A stretch of DNA of 64,000 nucleotides from Thiohalocapsa halophila (lineage in GTDB: Bacteria; Pseudomonadota; Gammaproteobacteria; Chromatiales; Chromatiaceae): positions 38,179 to 102,178 of the forward strand of contig NZ_NRRV01000011.1 of the NCBI RefSeq assembly GCF_016583825.1. The letters are read 5' to 3'. Below the pieces are notes generated by a model that was given only the letters and a program-made list of their open reading frames with translations, did no database searches and was not told the DNA's origin. Positions 29,799-39,538 of the stretch are shown here, in pieces; positions within the stretch are counted from its first letter, which is position 1; every line of letters begins with the position of its first letter. A program made the translations under genes and the position numbers.

Positions 29799-30332
29799 AT
29801 GAATTCCCGTGCAAGAGGCAGATCCGTGCTCGGCTTGGTCCTGAGCCTGAGCGTATTCCTGGGGCTGGGTGTCGCCGCCATCGGCGCGGCCGAGCCGGAC
29901 CCATCCGTCGAGCCCGTGGGCGTCGGCCAAGCCTTGCCCGAGCTCGGGCTCACGGACCAGCACGAGCGTCCCGGCCCCATCGAGGCCGGCACGCGCCTGG
30001 TGCTATTCGCCCCGGACCGGGAGAGCAGCGAGCTCGCCCACGGCGTCCTGGAGGCGACAGGCGGCGAGACCCTGGAGCAGGCCGGTGTCCGCTATGTCGC
30101 GGACATCAGCGCCATGCCGGGACTGGTGACCCGGATGTTCGCGCTGCCGAAGATGCGCGACTACAGCTATTCGATGCTGCTGGGTCGAGAGGCGGCGGAC
30201 ACCGCAATGCTGCCCCGGCGGGACGGCGAGCTCACGCTGATCGGGCTGGAAGCGGGCAGCGTCACGGACCTGAGCTATGTCGGCACCGAGGCCGAGCTGC
30301 GCGCCGCGCTGGCGCCCTATCTCTCGCCCTGA
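29799..30332 (+). CDS. Exported protein with thioredoxin-like features, unknown
   Basis: 177 aa. Signal peptide (VLGLVLSLSVFLGLGVAAIGAA). The mature part (VGVGQALPELGLTDQHERPG) begins like periplasmic peroxiredoxin/thioredoxin-fold proteins, and LVLFAPDRESSEL sits where the redox site would be, but no cysteine is present. So it is probably a non-redox relative. The ATG at 29799 is chosen for the signal peptide. Function unknown. Confidence 0.6.
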   Translation: MNSRARGRSVLGLVLSLSVFLGLGVAAIGAAEPDPSVEPVGVGQALPELGLTDQHERPGPIEAGTRLVLFAPDRESSELAHGVLEATGGETLEQAGVRYVADISAMPGLVTRMFALPKMRDYSYSMLLGREAADTAMLPRRDGELTLIGLEAGSVTDLSYVGTEAELRAALAPYLSP

Positions 30333-30356
30333 GCCCAACCGGCGCCGGGCACCAGA

Positions 30357-30430
30357 CGCCGGCGCATCACACCCTGCCCGTCGGGCTTCGCTGCCGCTCA
30401 GCGCCGACCTATGGCGGCTCGCGTAGGTCG
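30357..30430. repeat. REP-like repeat, GTCGGGCTTCGCTG family
   Basis: CCGTCGGGCTTCGCTGCCGC...GCCGACCTATGGC and GCGTAGGTCGGTGCCGACG. Related copies: 31276-31397 and 39353-39436, with a partial one near 17440. Flanks of 30333-30615 show no gene. Confidence 0.7.
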
Positions 30431-30615
30431 GTGCCGACGCAGGAGGCCCGACAGCGCGCGGCGATGGCCCAAGGCGATGCGCATTGGGCTGCCGGCATCT
30501 TCGTCGGCTTCCAGCCCGGCAGGAAGCCGAGCACGACAGCCGTGAGGAGCTTAGGCGGCAAACGCCGTTGTTGGCACCGGCTCGGCAGGCTTTGGTCGCC
30601 ATGGCCGCCTGGGGG

Positions 30616-31275
30616 TTAGCCTGCACCGACCGACGCCGCAGCGCTCCCCGCCAGCGTCTTTAGATCCTCCACGCTGTTCAGGTTCGCAAAGGCGCGGGCA
30701 CCGTCGTCGAAGGTGACCACGGTGGGCCTCAGCGTGTCGAGCCAGCCTCGGACGCTGCGCCCGCCGTCGGCGAGGTAGGCGTCCAGGCCGTGTGCGAGGC
30801 GTGCCGGCAGCAGGGCATGCAGCGGGTGGCGGCGCTCGGGGTCGGCGGCGACGGCGAGGTCCGCGGCAGCGTCTGCGGCGAGGGCACGCCCGAGCCGCTC
30901 GCCCAGGTCCGCCGGCAGCCAGGGTGTGTCGCAGGGGCTGGTGAGCAGCCAGGGGGTCTCCAGGACGGCGAGCGCCGCCGCGATACCCGCCAGCGGTCCC
31001 TGGTAGCCCGTCAGCCGATCCGCGACGACGCGCTCCGCCAGCGGCGCATAGCGCTCGGCATTGCGGTTGGCGCTGATCCACAGCCGGCCCACCTGCGGGC
31101 GCAGCGCGGCGGCGGTCCAGGCCGCGAGCGGCCGCTCGTCGAGCTCCACCAGGCCCTTGTCTTGGCCGCCCATGCGCCGCCCGGCACCGCCGGCGAGGAT
31201 CAGTCCGGTGATGTCGTCGGCGGTGATGGGACGCGTTGGATCATCCATCGGCGCTGGCGCCTTGCGTGGCGGCAT
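30616..31275 (-). CDS. mobA: Molybdenum cofactor guanylyltransferase MobA
   Basis: 219 aa. Nucleotidyltransferase fold with ITGLILAGGAGRRMGGQDKG, DRLTGYQGPLAGI and SPCDTPWLP, the MobA signature. It adds GMP to molybdopterin, giving the bis-MGD form. The ATG at 31275 is preferred over that at 31248 because AGGAGG lies 10 bases upstream; that ribosome site is inside a REP-like element. Confidence 0.92.
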   Translation of the reverse strand: MPPRKAPAPMDDPTRPITADDITGLILAGGAGRRMGGQDKGLVELDERPLAAWTAAALRPQVGRLWISANRNAERYAPLAERVVADRLTGYQGPLAGIAAALAVLETPWLLTSPCDTPWLPADLGERLGRALAADAAADLAVAADPERRHPLHALLPARLAHGLDAYLADGGRSVRGWLDTLRPTVVTFDDGARAFANLNSVEDLKTLAGSAAASVGAG

Positions 31276-31397
31276 GTTGTCGGGCCTCCTGACGTCGGCG
31301 CCGACCTACGCGAGGCTGCCGTAGGTCGGCGCTGAGCGGCAGCGAAGCCCGACGGGGCCTTGCGCCGGGTGTCGGGCCTCCTGGCGTCGGCGCCGAC
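31276..31397. repeat. REP-like repeat pair between mobA and pdxH
   Basis: Two TGTCGGGCCTCCTG-CGTCGGCGCC units flank an inverted GTAGGTCGGCGCTGAGCGGC unit. The elements fill the whole gap and supply the mobA ribosome site. Confidence 0.75.
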
Positions 31398-32078
31398 CTA
31401 CGGGGCGAGGCGCTCGATGCGCCAAGCATCCTGCTCGCGGGTGTAGCGGAAGCGATCGTGCAGGCGGCTTTCGCGGCCTTGCCAGAACTCGATGCTGGAC
31501 GGCACCACCCGGTAGCCGCCCCAGAAGTGCGGCAGCGGGACCTCGCCGTCGCCGAAGCGGCGCTTGATCTCGGCGACCTTTTCTTCCAGCAGGGAGCGGG
31601 AGCTGATGACCTGGCTCTGCGGCGAGGACCAGGCGCCGATGCGGCTGCCGCGGGGGCGGGTGGCAAAGTACTTCAGCGACTCCGCCGTCGGGATGCGCGC
31701 GGCGCGGCCGAGGATCTTCACCTGCCGCGCCAGCGCCACCCACGGGAACAGCAGGGCCACGCGGTCGTTGTGGTCCATCTGCCGGGCCTTGCGGCTCTCG
31801 TAGTTGGTGAAGAAGACGAAGCCGTCGGCGTCATAGAGTTTGAGCAGCACGGTGCGCAGGCTCGGCTGGCCGTCCGGGTCCACGGTGGCGAGCGACAGGG
31901 CGTTGGGCTCCGGCAGGCGGGCGTCGATGGCCTGCTGGTACCAGCGCTGGAACTGGTCGACGGGGTCCGCCGCCAGCGCGTCGCGATCGAGCCCCTCCGC
32001 CATGAACTGCTCGCGCAGCGCGGCCGGGTCCACGACCGTGTCGGCGGGGGAGGCAAGATAGGGGTCCGGGGCGGTCAT
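31398..32078 (-). CDS. pdxH: Pyridoxamine 5'-phosphate oxidase
   Basis: 226 aa FMN enzyme of vitamin B6 salvage. [47 protein letters not shown] and the C-terminal [15 protein letters not shown]...WRIERLAP are the conserved FMN- and PLP-binding stretches. Complete. Confidence 0.96.
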   Translation of the reverse strand: MTAPDPYLASPADTVVDPAALREQFMAEGLDRDALAADPVDQFQRWYQQAIDARLPEPNALSLATVDPDGQPSLRTVLLKLYDADGFVFFTNYESRKARQMDHNDRVALLFPWVALARQVKILGRAARIPTAESLKYFATRPRGSRIGAWSSPQSQVISSRSLLEEKVAEIKRRFGDGEVPLPHFWGGYRVVPSSIEFWQGRESRLHDRFRYTREQDAWRIERLAP

Positions 32079-32338
32079 GATCGGTCACCGTTGGCTGCCG
32101 GCAAAGCGCAGAAGTGGCGACCGCTGCCCCTGTGCAAAAGGGCCCGCCGCGGGATGCGGAGCCGATGCGCTGGCGACTTCCTCACGCGGATGCGAATCGG
32201 CATCGCTATCGAAATCGACCCTGCGTCGCGCCTTCTGCGAAGCCAAGCCGATGCAGCCCGGACCGACCGAGCCCGCCGGATTGGGTCCTGAGCCGCTCAG
32301 TGTCTCAGCCGGCGAGGACGTCAATCGCGCGGGTGCCC

Positions 32339-32797
32339 TCAGCCATCGCGGCCCAGCATCGCGTCGATCTCGGCTACGGCGGCGGCCCAGTCCTCTTCGT
32401 CGTGACCGGGCTCGAAGCCGCGCTTCTCGGCACGGTAGTAGGCCGCCTCTTGGATCATCCGGTAGCGCTCTTCCGGTGTTACCTCACTGACCGGCTTCAG
32501 TGTCACCGCCCGGTCCGGCAACGGCGGTTGCGGGGCGTTGTTGGGGACCGCGGCCTGCGCTGGGACCTTCTTGGCGATAGCCTTCTTCGTGGCTGCCTTC
32601 TTGGCAAGGGTCTTCTTGGTCACGGGGGCGGCCGGCGCCGCCGTTGGCCCTTGCTTGGCAGGTGCCTTCTTGGCGGCCGCCTTTTTTGCGACCGTCTTCT
32701 TCATGACCGGATCCGGTGCTGCGGCCGCCGTCTTCTTCGCCGCAGCGGCCTTCTTCGTCGTGGTCTTCTTGGTTACGACCTTCTTGTCCTCTGGCAT
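32339..32797 (-). CDS. DUF2934 protein with histone H1-like Lys/Ala tail
   Basis: 152 aa in two parts. Residues 1-85 are Lys/Ala/Thr-rich (KKTTTKKAAAAKK, TKKTLAKKAATKK), like bacterial histone H1-like proteins. Residues 105-150 (ERYRMIQEAAYYRAEKRG then HDEEDWAAAVAEID) form a DUF2934 domain. DNA or polyanion binding by the tail is inferred. Monocistronic. Confidence 0.75.
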   Translation of the reverse strand: MPEDKKVVTKKTTTKKAAAAKKTAAAAPDPVMKKTVAKKAAAKKAPAKQGPTAAPAAPVTKKTLAKKAATKKAIAKKVPAQAAVPNNAPQPPLPDRAVTLKPVSEVTPEERYRMIQEAAYYRAEKRGFEPGHDEEDWAAAVAEIDAMLGRDG

Positions 32798-33152
32798 CGT
32801 CGCTCACTCGCCTCTGGGTATGGGAAAAGCTCGAGGCCGCAACCCGCTCGGTACCGCTGCGCGCGCCACCTGCACCGCCGCCGGCCGTTTCAGCGAAGAA
32901 TACACGACACAGCCGGCGAGCCGAATACCGCAGTGGGCAGGACGGGCGCTCCAGCCGTTAGTGCCCGATGGCAAGATGGGCTTCGTCCCAGGCAAGACTC
33001 AAAGGATTCACCCACCCTGGGGCTTTGGGCTTCGAGCATGGATGGACGCGAGTCGGCGTCCTACCGCGGCAGGGCGCGCTGAGCGACTGCCGCTGAGTGC
33101 TGCGGCCGCAGCCACCGCCGAGGCAGGGCCACTGGCCGCTCTCTAGCCCCCG
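32798..33152. other. Intergenic region
   Basis: 355 bases without a supported gene or obvious repeat. Confidence 0.35.
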
Positions 33153-35780
33153 CTACTCCTCCCGCAGCGCCTGTGCCGGTGTCGCCCGCGCCGCCCGCAG
33201 CGCCGGATAGAGCCCGGCGAGCATGGCCGCCACCCAGGCCAGCAACACCCCGGAGACGAGCGTGTCCGGCGTCAGGCGCATGGGCATGGTCCAGCCGAAG
33301 GAGCGCAGATTGATCACCTGGATCAGCAGGTCGCCCATGGCGACGCCCAGCGGGATGGCGAGCAGGCCGGCGGCGACGCCCATGAGCGAGGTCTGGAGCA
33401 TGATCAGCAGCCGGAGCTGACCGCGGGTCATGCCGGTGGCGCGCAGCACGGCGTAGTCCTTGGCGCGCTCCAGCTCCAGCGCCATCAGCGCGCTCAGGAT
33501 GCCGACGAAGGCGACGCCGATGGCCAAGAGCCGCAGCACCTCGGTGATGGTGAAGGTGCGGTCGAAGATCTCCAGCGACAGCTCGCGGATACCGCGGTTG
33601 GTCTGCACCGCGGCCGGCGGTGTCAGCGCCGCGGCGATGGCCTCGACCCGGGCCTCCACCGCCTCGACATCCGCGTCCTCGCTCAGCACGATGCCTATGG
33701 ACGCCGTGCCGGGGTCGTCCCACAGCTGCGTATACAGGGCCTTCGGGAGGATCACGGTGCCGCTGTCGCTGCCGTAGTCCTGGAATACGGCGCCGATCTC
33801 GAAGGATCGCCAGCCGCGGGCGGTAAAGAGCGCCAAGCGCTCGCCCACGCCCGCGCCTTGCCGGTAGGCATAGGGCTGGGAGACCAGTGCCAGCTCGCCC
33901 GCCTCCCAGCGTTGCCAGACGTTGTCGGCCGTCTCGCCGCGGAAGCGAAAGCCCCGCGGGCGCCCGGCGCTGGAGGTGAGCGCCAGCACCCGCATCTGCC
34001 CGTCGCGGGTCTCCACCCGCCGCGAGCGGCCCTGGCTCACGGCCGCGACGCCGGGCAGGGCCAGCAGCCGCTCGGCGAGCTCCGGCGGCAGGGAGGCCGG
34101 GTTGTTGGCGCCGCCGCTGTCGTCGGTGGCGATGTAGATGTCGCTGGTCAGCGTGTGCTCCAGCCAGTCCGAGACACTGACCCGGAAGCTGCCGATCATG
34201 ATGCCCACGCCGACGGTGGCCGCCACCGCCACCGCCAGCGCCGCCACCGCGAGCCCGGAGCGGGTGATGCTGGCGGTGATGCCCCGCGCGGCGAGCCGCC
34301 CGACGCTGCCGAAGAGCTGTCCGAACAGCGGCGTGGTGAGCCCCGCCAGCGCGCGCACCACCAGCGGCATGCACAGGCTCGCGCCGACGATGACCAGAAA
34401 CAGCGCCACGAAGCCCCAGGTCATGGAGCGCCCGGACAGCGGGATCAACGCGACCCCGAGGGCGATGACCAGCACGCCGCCCGCCGCGAGCCAAGGCAGC
34501 AGCCGCTGCCCGCGCTGCTCCACCAGGGTGCGGCGCACCACGTCCCGCGGCTGGGAGCGCGCCGCCTCCAGCGCCGGTCCCAGCCCCGCGAGCAGGGTCA
34601 CGCCGATGCCGAGTCCAACCCCTTTGGTGAGCGACAGCCAGTCCAGGTGCAGGCTGCGCACATTGAGCTGGAAGTAGACGTCGTTGATGGTGCGGGTCAC
34701 CAGCTGCACCAGCCCGGCGCCGACGGCGATGCCGGTGAGCACCCCGAGCACCGCGCCGATGGCGGCCAGCACCAGCGCCTCCACCAGGATGAGCGCGAAC
34801 AGCTGCGAGCGCGTCACGCCCTGCATGCGCAGGGTGCCGAGCAGCGGGCGGCGCTGGAGCACCGCGAAGGTCATGGTGTTGTAGACGATGAAGCCCCCCA
34901 CCAGCATGGCCAGCAGGCTCATGGCCGTGAGGTTGGTGTGGAAGGCGCGGGTCATCTGCGCCAGCGCATTGGTGCGCTGGGCGGTGGTGGTGAGCCGCAG
35001 CCCCGTGGGCAGCGCCGCGGCGACGCGCTCGGCCTCCGCGTCCGTCAGGATCAGGTCGATGCGCTCCACTGCGCCGATGCTGCCGGTGACCTCCTGGGCC
35101 GTGGCGATGTCGGCGACGGCGAGGCCCCCGAGCCCCCGGCCGGCCCCGCCCTGGTCCGGCAGCACGGCGGCGACGCGCATGCGCCGGGTGCTGTTGCCGA
35201 TCTCGACGCTGATCTCGTCGCCGGGAGCGGCGCCCACGGCCTCGGCATCCGACGCCGACAGCAACAGGGTGTCCGGCTCCGCCAGCAGATTGAGCAGCGC
35301 CGCCGCCAGCTCGGCGCTGCCTCCGCCGCCGGCTTGGGCGGCGGCACCCGCAAACAGCGCCGGGCGCATGGGTGCTGCGGCGATGAGGTCCAGCCCCAGC
35401 AAGGTCAGGCTCCGCTCGCCGATGCGCATCGGCGCCTCGATGACCGGTGTCGCGAGCTCCAGCTCCTGCTCCACCCGCAGCTCGGCATAGGTGCGGTCGG
35501 CGATGCCGCCGGCGGCGGCTTGAATCTGGTGCGTCGCGGGCCCCGCCACCTGCTCCACGGACAGTCGAAAGCCGCGTCGGGCGCTTTCGTTGGCGAGGTC
35601 CACGGCGATGACCACGGCCACCCCCAGCGCGATGCCGATGACGGACAGCCAGGTCTGCCAGGGATGGCGGGTGAGGTAGCGGCGGCTCGCGGCGAGCAGC
35701 GCCGGCGGCAGGCGGACGGCATCGAGGCCGGCGGCGGCGCCTGCGAGCAGTCCGGTCATCCCGGGGCGCCGGCTCACCAC
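33153..35780 (-). CDS. ABC exporter permease with two FtsX domains
   Basis: 875 aa. It begins with a transmembrane helix (TWLSVIGIALGVAVVIAVDLA) and a large periplasmic domain, followed by two FtsX cores with about eight helices in total; it ends YPALRAARATPAQALREE. Fused permeases of this type move lipids, lipoproteins or hydrophobic compounds outward, using periplasmic domains. GTG start at 35780 overlaps the ATPase stop; an ATG at 35759 is an alternative. Confidence 0.88.
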   Translation of the reverse strand: MVSRRPGMTGLLAGAAAGLDAVRLPPALLAASRRYLTRHPWQTWLSVIGIALGVAVVIAVDLANESARRGFRLSVEQVAGPATHQIQAAAGGIADRTYAELRVEQELELATPVIEAPMRIGERSLTLLGLDLIAAAPMRPALFAGAAAQAGGGGSAELAAALLNLLAEPDTLLLSASDAEAVGAAPGDEISVEIGNSTRRMRVAAVLPDQGGAGRGLGGLAVADIATAQEVTGSIGAVERIDLILTDAEAERVAAALPTGLRLTTTAQRTNALAQMTRAFHTNLTAMSLLAMLVGGFIVYNTMTFAVLQRRPLLGTLRMQGVTRSQLFALILVEALVLAAIGAVLGVLTGIAVGAGLVQLVTRTINDVYFQLNVRSLHLDWLSLTKGVGLGIGVTLLAGLGPALEAARSQPRDVVRRTLVEQRGQRLLPWLAAGGVLVIALGVALIPLSGRSMTWGFVALFLVIVGASLCMPLVVRALAGLTTPLFGQLFGSVGRLAARGITASITRSGLAVAALAVAVAATVGVGIMIGSFRVSVSDWLEHTLTSDIYIATDDSGGANNPASLPPELAERLLALPGVAAVSQGRSRRVETRDGQMRVLALTSSAGRPRGFRFRGETADNVWQRWEAGELALVSQPYAYRQGAGVGERLALFTARGWRSFEIGAVFQDYGSDSGTVILPKALYTQLWDDPGTASIGIVLSEDADVEAVEARVEAIAAALTPPAAVQTNRGIRELSLEIFDRTFTITEVLRLLAIGVAFVGILSALMALELERAKDYAVLRATGMTRGQLRLLIMLQTSLMGVAAGLLAIPLGVAMGDLLIQVINLRSFGWTMPMRLTPDTLVSGVLLAWVAAMLAGLYPALRAARATPAQALREE

Positions 35781-36481
35781 GACAGCGCCTCGGTGTCCGC
35801 GGAGAGCCGTCCCTCGTCCACGGCGAAGGTGCGATCGGCGATGGCGGAGACCTCCCGGCTGTGGGTCACCAGGATCAGCGTATGGCCTTCGTCGCGGAAC
35901 AGGTGCGCCAACAGCTCCAGCACCCGGTGGCCGGTCTGGGAATCCAGGTTGCCCGTGGGCTCGTCGGCGAGCACCAGCGCCGGGTCGTGGATGATGGCCC
36001 GGGCGATGGCGACGCGCTGCTGCTCGCCGCCGGAGAGCTGATCGGGAAAGGCGCCGTCGCGCCCCGTCAGCCCCACCTTGCCCAGCAGCTCGGCGACGCG
36101 CTCGCGTCGCCCGCGGGCCGCCATGCCGTTCAGCTCCAGCGGCAGGGCCAGGTTCTCCGCCACCGTGAGCGTCGGGATCAGGTTGAAGAACTGGTAGATG
36201 AAGCCGATGTGCCGGCGCCGCAGCAGGGTCAGCTCTGGCTCGCCCATGGTGGTGACGCTCTGATCCATGATGCGGACATCACCGGCGTCCGGGCGATCGA
36301 TGCCGGCGAGCAGGTTCAGGAGCGTGGACTTGCCGGAGCCGGAGCGCCCCACCAGGGCCACGCATTCCCCGGCGGCCACCTCGAAGCTCACGTCCTGGAG
36401 CACCACGCGGCGCTCACGGCCTTCGGCGTAGGATTTGCTCAGGCGCTGAACTTGCAGGGCGGGGGTGGTTGGCTGGTCCAT
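35774..36481 (-). CDS. ABC exporter ATPase (LolD/MacB type)
   Basis: 235 aa. Walker A GRSGSGKST, Q-loop YQFFNLIPTLTVAEN, signature LSGGEQQR, Walker B LVLADEPTGNLD. The FFNLIPxLTxxEN region is typical of ATPases that partner with FtsX-domain permeases. Its stop overlaps the permease start, so the two are coupled. Confidence 0.92.
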   Translation of the reverse strand: MDQPTTPALQVQRLSKSYAEGRERRVVLQDVSFEVAAGECVALVGRSGSGKSTLLNLLAGIDRPDAGDVRIMDQSVTTMGEPELTLLRRRHIGFIYQFFNLIPTLTVAENLALPLELNGMAARGRRERVAELLGKVGLTGRDGAFPDQLSGGEQQRVAIARAIIHDPALVLADEPTGNLDSQTGHRVLELLAHLFRDEGHTLILVTHSREVSAIADRTFAVDEGRLSADTEALSW

Positions 36482-36589
36482 GGCGGTCGGTACTGCTCAG
36501 ATAGGTCAGGCGGGCAGCGCGGCGTGCGCGGGCGCCGGGGGCAGGGGTGATTGCTTGTGGTCGCTCCGTCAGCGGCGAGGCGCTTGTGC

Positions 36590-36826
36590 TCAGAGCCACT
36601 TCACCAAGTAAAAGAGCCTCTGCCCCTCGGAGGAGCTGGACGGCCCGTACACCACGGCCGGGTGCAGCTTGCGCGACTCGTCGCGGCCGGCCAGGGCAGC
36701 TTCCTCGGACTCCACCACGGTAACGCAGCCCTCCGGGAAGCGCCCGCGGCGGCGGTTGGCGGCTTTCACCAGCGCGAAGCGCTCGGCGAGGGATTTGGAC
36801 TCCGGGTCGACGATGACGCGCTGCAT
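36590..36826 (-). CDS. Small conserved protein of unknown function
   Basis: 78 aa basic protein (MQRVIVDPESKSLAERFALV then KAANRRRGRFPEGCVTVVES). Well-formed codon use and a start followed upstream by GGGAGT. No family recognised. Directly preceded by the heptamer array at 36833. Confidence 0.45.
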   Translation of the reverse strand: MQRVIVDPESKSLAERFALVKAANRRRGRFPEGCVTVVESEEAALAGRDESRKLHPAVVYGPSSSSEGQRLFYLVKWL

Positions 36827-36832
36827 ACTCCC

Positions 36833-36865
36833 CTCGCTACTCGCTACTCGCTACTCGCTACTCGC
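36833..36865. repeat. Heptamer tandem repeat (CTCGCTA)
   Basis: Four exact CTCGCTA units plus a partial CTCGCAA. Same CTCGNNN family as the arrays at 16211-16324. Confidence 0.85.
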
Positions 36866-36963
36866 AATCGGTACCGCTGCCGATCCTCGAACCTTCTACC
36901 CCGAAACTGGAAGTTGCGCCATGACGTCCCGGCCTCAACCAGCCCCGACACCCGCACCCGCGC

Positions 36964-37809
36964 TCACGGCGGCCTGCAGCCGGGCTTTTGCCCCGCCGCC
37001 CGCGCCTCTTCGTACAGGGCCACCGCCTGGTCCATCTCCGCCGCCAGCTCCTCCATGCGATTGTCGTGGGAGGGGTGCGTGGACAGGAAGGCCAGGGGCT
37101 GCCCGCCGCCGGCGGCGGCCATGTTCTGCCAGAGCTGGACGCTGGCCCTGGGGTCGAAGCCCGCCTTGGCCATCAGGTCGCGGCCGATGCGGTCCGCCTC
37201 GCGCTCGTGGGTGCGGCTGTAGGGCAGCAGCAGGCCGTACTGGGCACCTAGGCCCAGGGCCTGGCGGAAGGCCTCGTGCTCGAAGCTGCCCGGCTCCTCG
37301 GCGAACAGGTCCACCAGCATCAGTCCGCCCTGCACGGCCAGCTCCTGGGTCAGGCGCTCGTTGGCGTGCTCGGCCAGCACATGGCCGATCTCGTGGCCGA
37401 TGACCGCCGCCAGTTGATCCGGCGTGCGCGCCACCTGGAGCATGCCCGTGTGCACCCCGATCTTCCCGCCGGGCAGCGCAAAGGCGTTCGGGGTCGGGTC
37501 GTCGAAGACGGCGATGGACCACTCGCCGTGAGGCTGCGGCAGCGCGTCCACCAGGGCCTGGGCGACGCAGCCTACGTAGCGGCGCAGGCGCGGGTTGTCG
37601 CTGAGCGGCTGGCTCTTCAGCAGTTGCTCGAAGCTCTGCTCGCCGAGGGCGGTCATCTGCGCATCCGGCACCAGGGTCACCTGCTTGCGCCCGGTGGGGG
37701 ATTCGTCGCAGCCGGACAGCGCGCCGACGCAGGCGGTGAGCGCCAGGGCGCTCAGGAACGCCCGCGGGCGGCGGGCGAGGCTTGCGGATGGATGTGGCTT
37801 GGACGGCAT
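36964..37809 (-). CDS. M48 family metalloprotease lipoprotein
   Basis: 281 aa. Lipobox LSGC after a signal peptide. Zinc site HEIGHVLAEHANER (HExxH) with the third ligand Glu in HEREADRIG. PTPNAFALPGGKIGVHTGML precedes it, as in LoiP/BepA-type periplasmic proteases that clear misfolded envelope proteins. The usual THPSHDNRMEEL motif closes the domain. Confidence 0.9.
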   Translation of the reverse strand: MPSKPHPSASLARRPRAFLSALALTACVGALSGCDESPTGRKQVTLVPDAQMTALGEQSFEQLLKSQPLSDNPRLRRYVGCVAQALVDALPQPHGEWSIAVFDDPTPNAFALPGGKIGVHTGMLQVARTPDQLAAVIGHEIGHVLAEHANERLTQELAVQGGLMLVDLFAEEPGSFEHEAFRQALGLGAQYGLLLPYSRTHEREADRIGRDLMAKAGFDPRASVQLWQNMAAAGGGQPLAFLSTHPSHDNRMEELAAEMDQAVALYEEARAAGQKPGCRPP

Positions 37810-38092
37810 CTGGCCCCCCTCGGCTGACCGGCGGCATGCTCGCAGATCGCGCGGTCGCCGGCGGTTGCGGTTCGATGAACGGCGTGCGCCCGGCGTTGTG
37901 CCGGCGCTGGTTGCGGGCTCGCTGCGCTCGCCGTGTGCCCGGCGGCGGGCGCATCGGGCGGCGCCCGCGATCCGGTATCATGAGGCAAACGAGTGCGGAG
38001 CGGGCCCGCGCGCCGCGCTCCCCCGCTTTGCCGTAGTGCCCGGGGCACGCCCCGGCCTTGCTGCCGTCAGTCGAGCCTTAGAGCCATCGCCC

Positions 38093-39310
38093 ATGCCCGC
38101 CCATCACGCCCTGGTGCTGAATCTGCACCAGCCCCCCGGCAACCTGGAGCACCTGCTGGCCCACGCCACCTGGGAGGCCAAGGAGATCCTCTTCGCCCTG
38201 GATCGCATGCCGCGCAGCCTTTGGGGACAAGAGGACCTCGCACGGGTGCATCTGTCGCTGTCCGGCACCCTGCTGGAGACCCTGTCCAGCCCGGCGTTCC
38301 AGGACCGGGTCTACGGCATCGTCGACTGCGGCAAGCTGCTCTGGCATCTTCAGAACACGGAGATCTTCGACATCCTGGGCACCGGCTACTACCACCCGGT
38401 GCTGGCGCTGATCCCGCCGGCGGACCGCCCGGAGCATCTGCGCCGCTGGCAGGCCCTGGCCCGGCACCTGTTCTGGCGGGACGCCTTCCAGGGCTTTTGG
38501 CCGCCGGAGATGGGCTTCTCCATGGAGCTGATCCCGCTGCTCAAGCAATTCGGCTACCGCTACGTGCTGGTGGACTCCGCCCACGTGGAGCCGGTGCAGC
38601 GCATGACCTGGCCACAGCTGCGCTATCGCCCGCACATCGCCCGCTACGACGGCGAAGAGATCATCGTCGTGGTCCGCGACCGCGAGCTCTCCGATGCCCA
38701 GGAGTCTGGCATGGAGCTGGACTGGTTCCTGGCCGAGGTGGCCGAGCGCACCCGCTGGTGCGACTTCGAGCCCCTGGTCACCACCGCCACCGACGGCGAG
38801 AACGGCGGCTGGTTCCGCAACATCACCGAGGGTGCCAACTACTGGAGCGCCTTCTACCTGCCGTTGCTGGCACGCGTGCGCGAGGGCGCCGCGGACATCC
38901 GCCCCAGCTTCATCGGCGATTACCTGGACCGGCACGGCGCCCACGGCGAGGTCCACGTGGCCACCGGCGCCTGGAACACCGGCTGGCACTCGGGCCGCGG
39001 ATTTACCCAGTGGACCGGCTCGGATGCCCAAAAGCGCATGCTGGCGCGCTATGCCGACGTGAGTGCACGGCTTCGCACCATGGTGCAGCAGGGCGCGGCG
39101 GCGGCGCCGGACGACCCGGGGCTCCTGGCCGTGCTGGAGGAAGCCCGCTGGCGCCTGCTGCGTGCCGAGACCAGCTGCAATCTGTTCTGGGGCGAGGCCT
39201 GGGTGGAGCGCGCCGCCGCCGATCTGGACGCCGCCGACACGGCGCTGGCCGACGCGGAACGACATTTGCACGGCCCTGCGCGGACCGGCGCGGCGAGCAA
39301 ATCGCTCTGA
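38093..39310 (+). CDS. Glycoside hydrolase family 57 protein (405 aa)
   Basis: GH57 (beta/alpha)7 barrel. ALVLNLHQPPGNLEHLL is motif 1; FWPPEMGFSMEL carries the probable nucleophile Glu; TTATDGENGGWF and the WNTGWHSG stretch follow. Family activities are alpha-amylase, 4-alpha-glucanotransferase and branching; substrate cannot be assigned. ATG at 38093 begins exactly at motif 1. A second GH57 gene follows at 39539 after a REP-like element. Confidence 0.85.
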   Translation: MPAHHALVLNLHQPPGNLEHLLAHATWEAKEILFALDRMPRSLWGQEDLARVHLSLSGTLLETLSSPAFQDRVYGIVDCGKLLWHLQNTEIFDILGTGYYHPVLALIPPADRPEHLRRWQALARHLFWRDAFQGFWPPEMGFSMELIPLLKQFGYRYVLVDSAHVEPVQRMTWPQLRYRPHIARYDGEEIIVVVRDRELSDAQESGMELDWFLAEVAERTRWCDFEPLVTTATDGENGGWFRNITEGANYWSAFYLPLLARVREGAADIRPSFIGDYLDRHGAHGEVHVATGAWNTGWHSGRGFTQWTGSDAQKRMLARYADVSARLRTMVQQGAAAAPDDPGLLAVLEEARWRLLRAETSCNLFWGEAWVERAAADLDAADTALADAERHLHGPARTGAASKSL

Positions 39311-39352
39311 GCGCCGCAACGCCCCGGCCCCGGCGGTCATGTCCGGCGCCGT

Positions 39353-39436
39353 GTCGGGCCTCCTGGCGTCGGCCCGACCTACGCCCAGGGCGGGACCTCA
39401 TAGAAGGTCGGGCTGAGCGACAGCGAAGCCCGACAC
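39353..39436. repeat. REP-like repeat between the GH57 genes
   Basis: TGTCGGGCCTCCTGGCGTCG...CGACCTACG and GGTCGGGCTGAGCGACAGCGAAGCCCGACA: the family seen at 30357 and 31276. Confidence 0.75.
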
Positions 39437-39538
39437 TGCGGCCCGAGCGCAATGCGCGCGGACCTGCCCCGGCACCTACGCAGACAGCGACAGCATCCCG
39501 ATTATCGACAGCCACGCAACAGACCCAGGAGCAGCCCC

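Noticed and set aside
33858..36041. 727-codon plus-strand open frame opposite the ABC exporter genes
   Set aside because: Low-complexity antisense translation; the minus-strand permease and ATPase are well supported.
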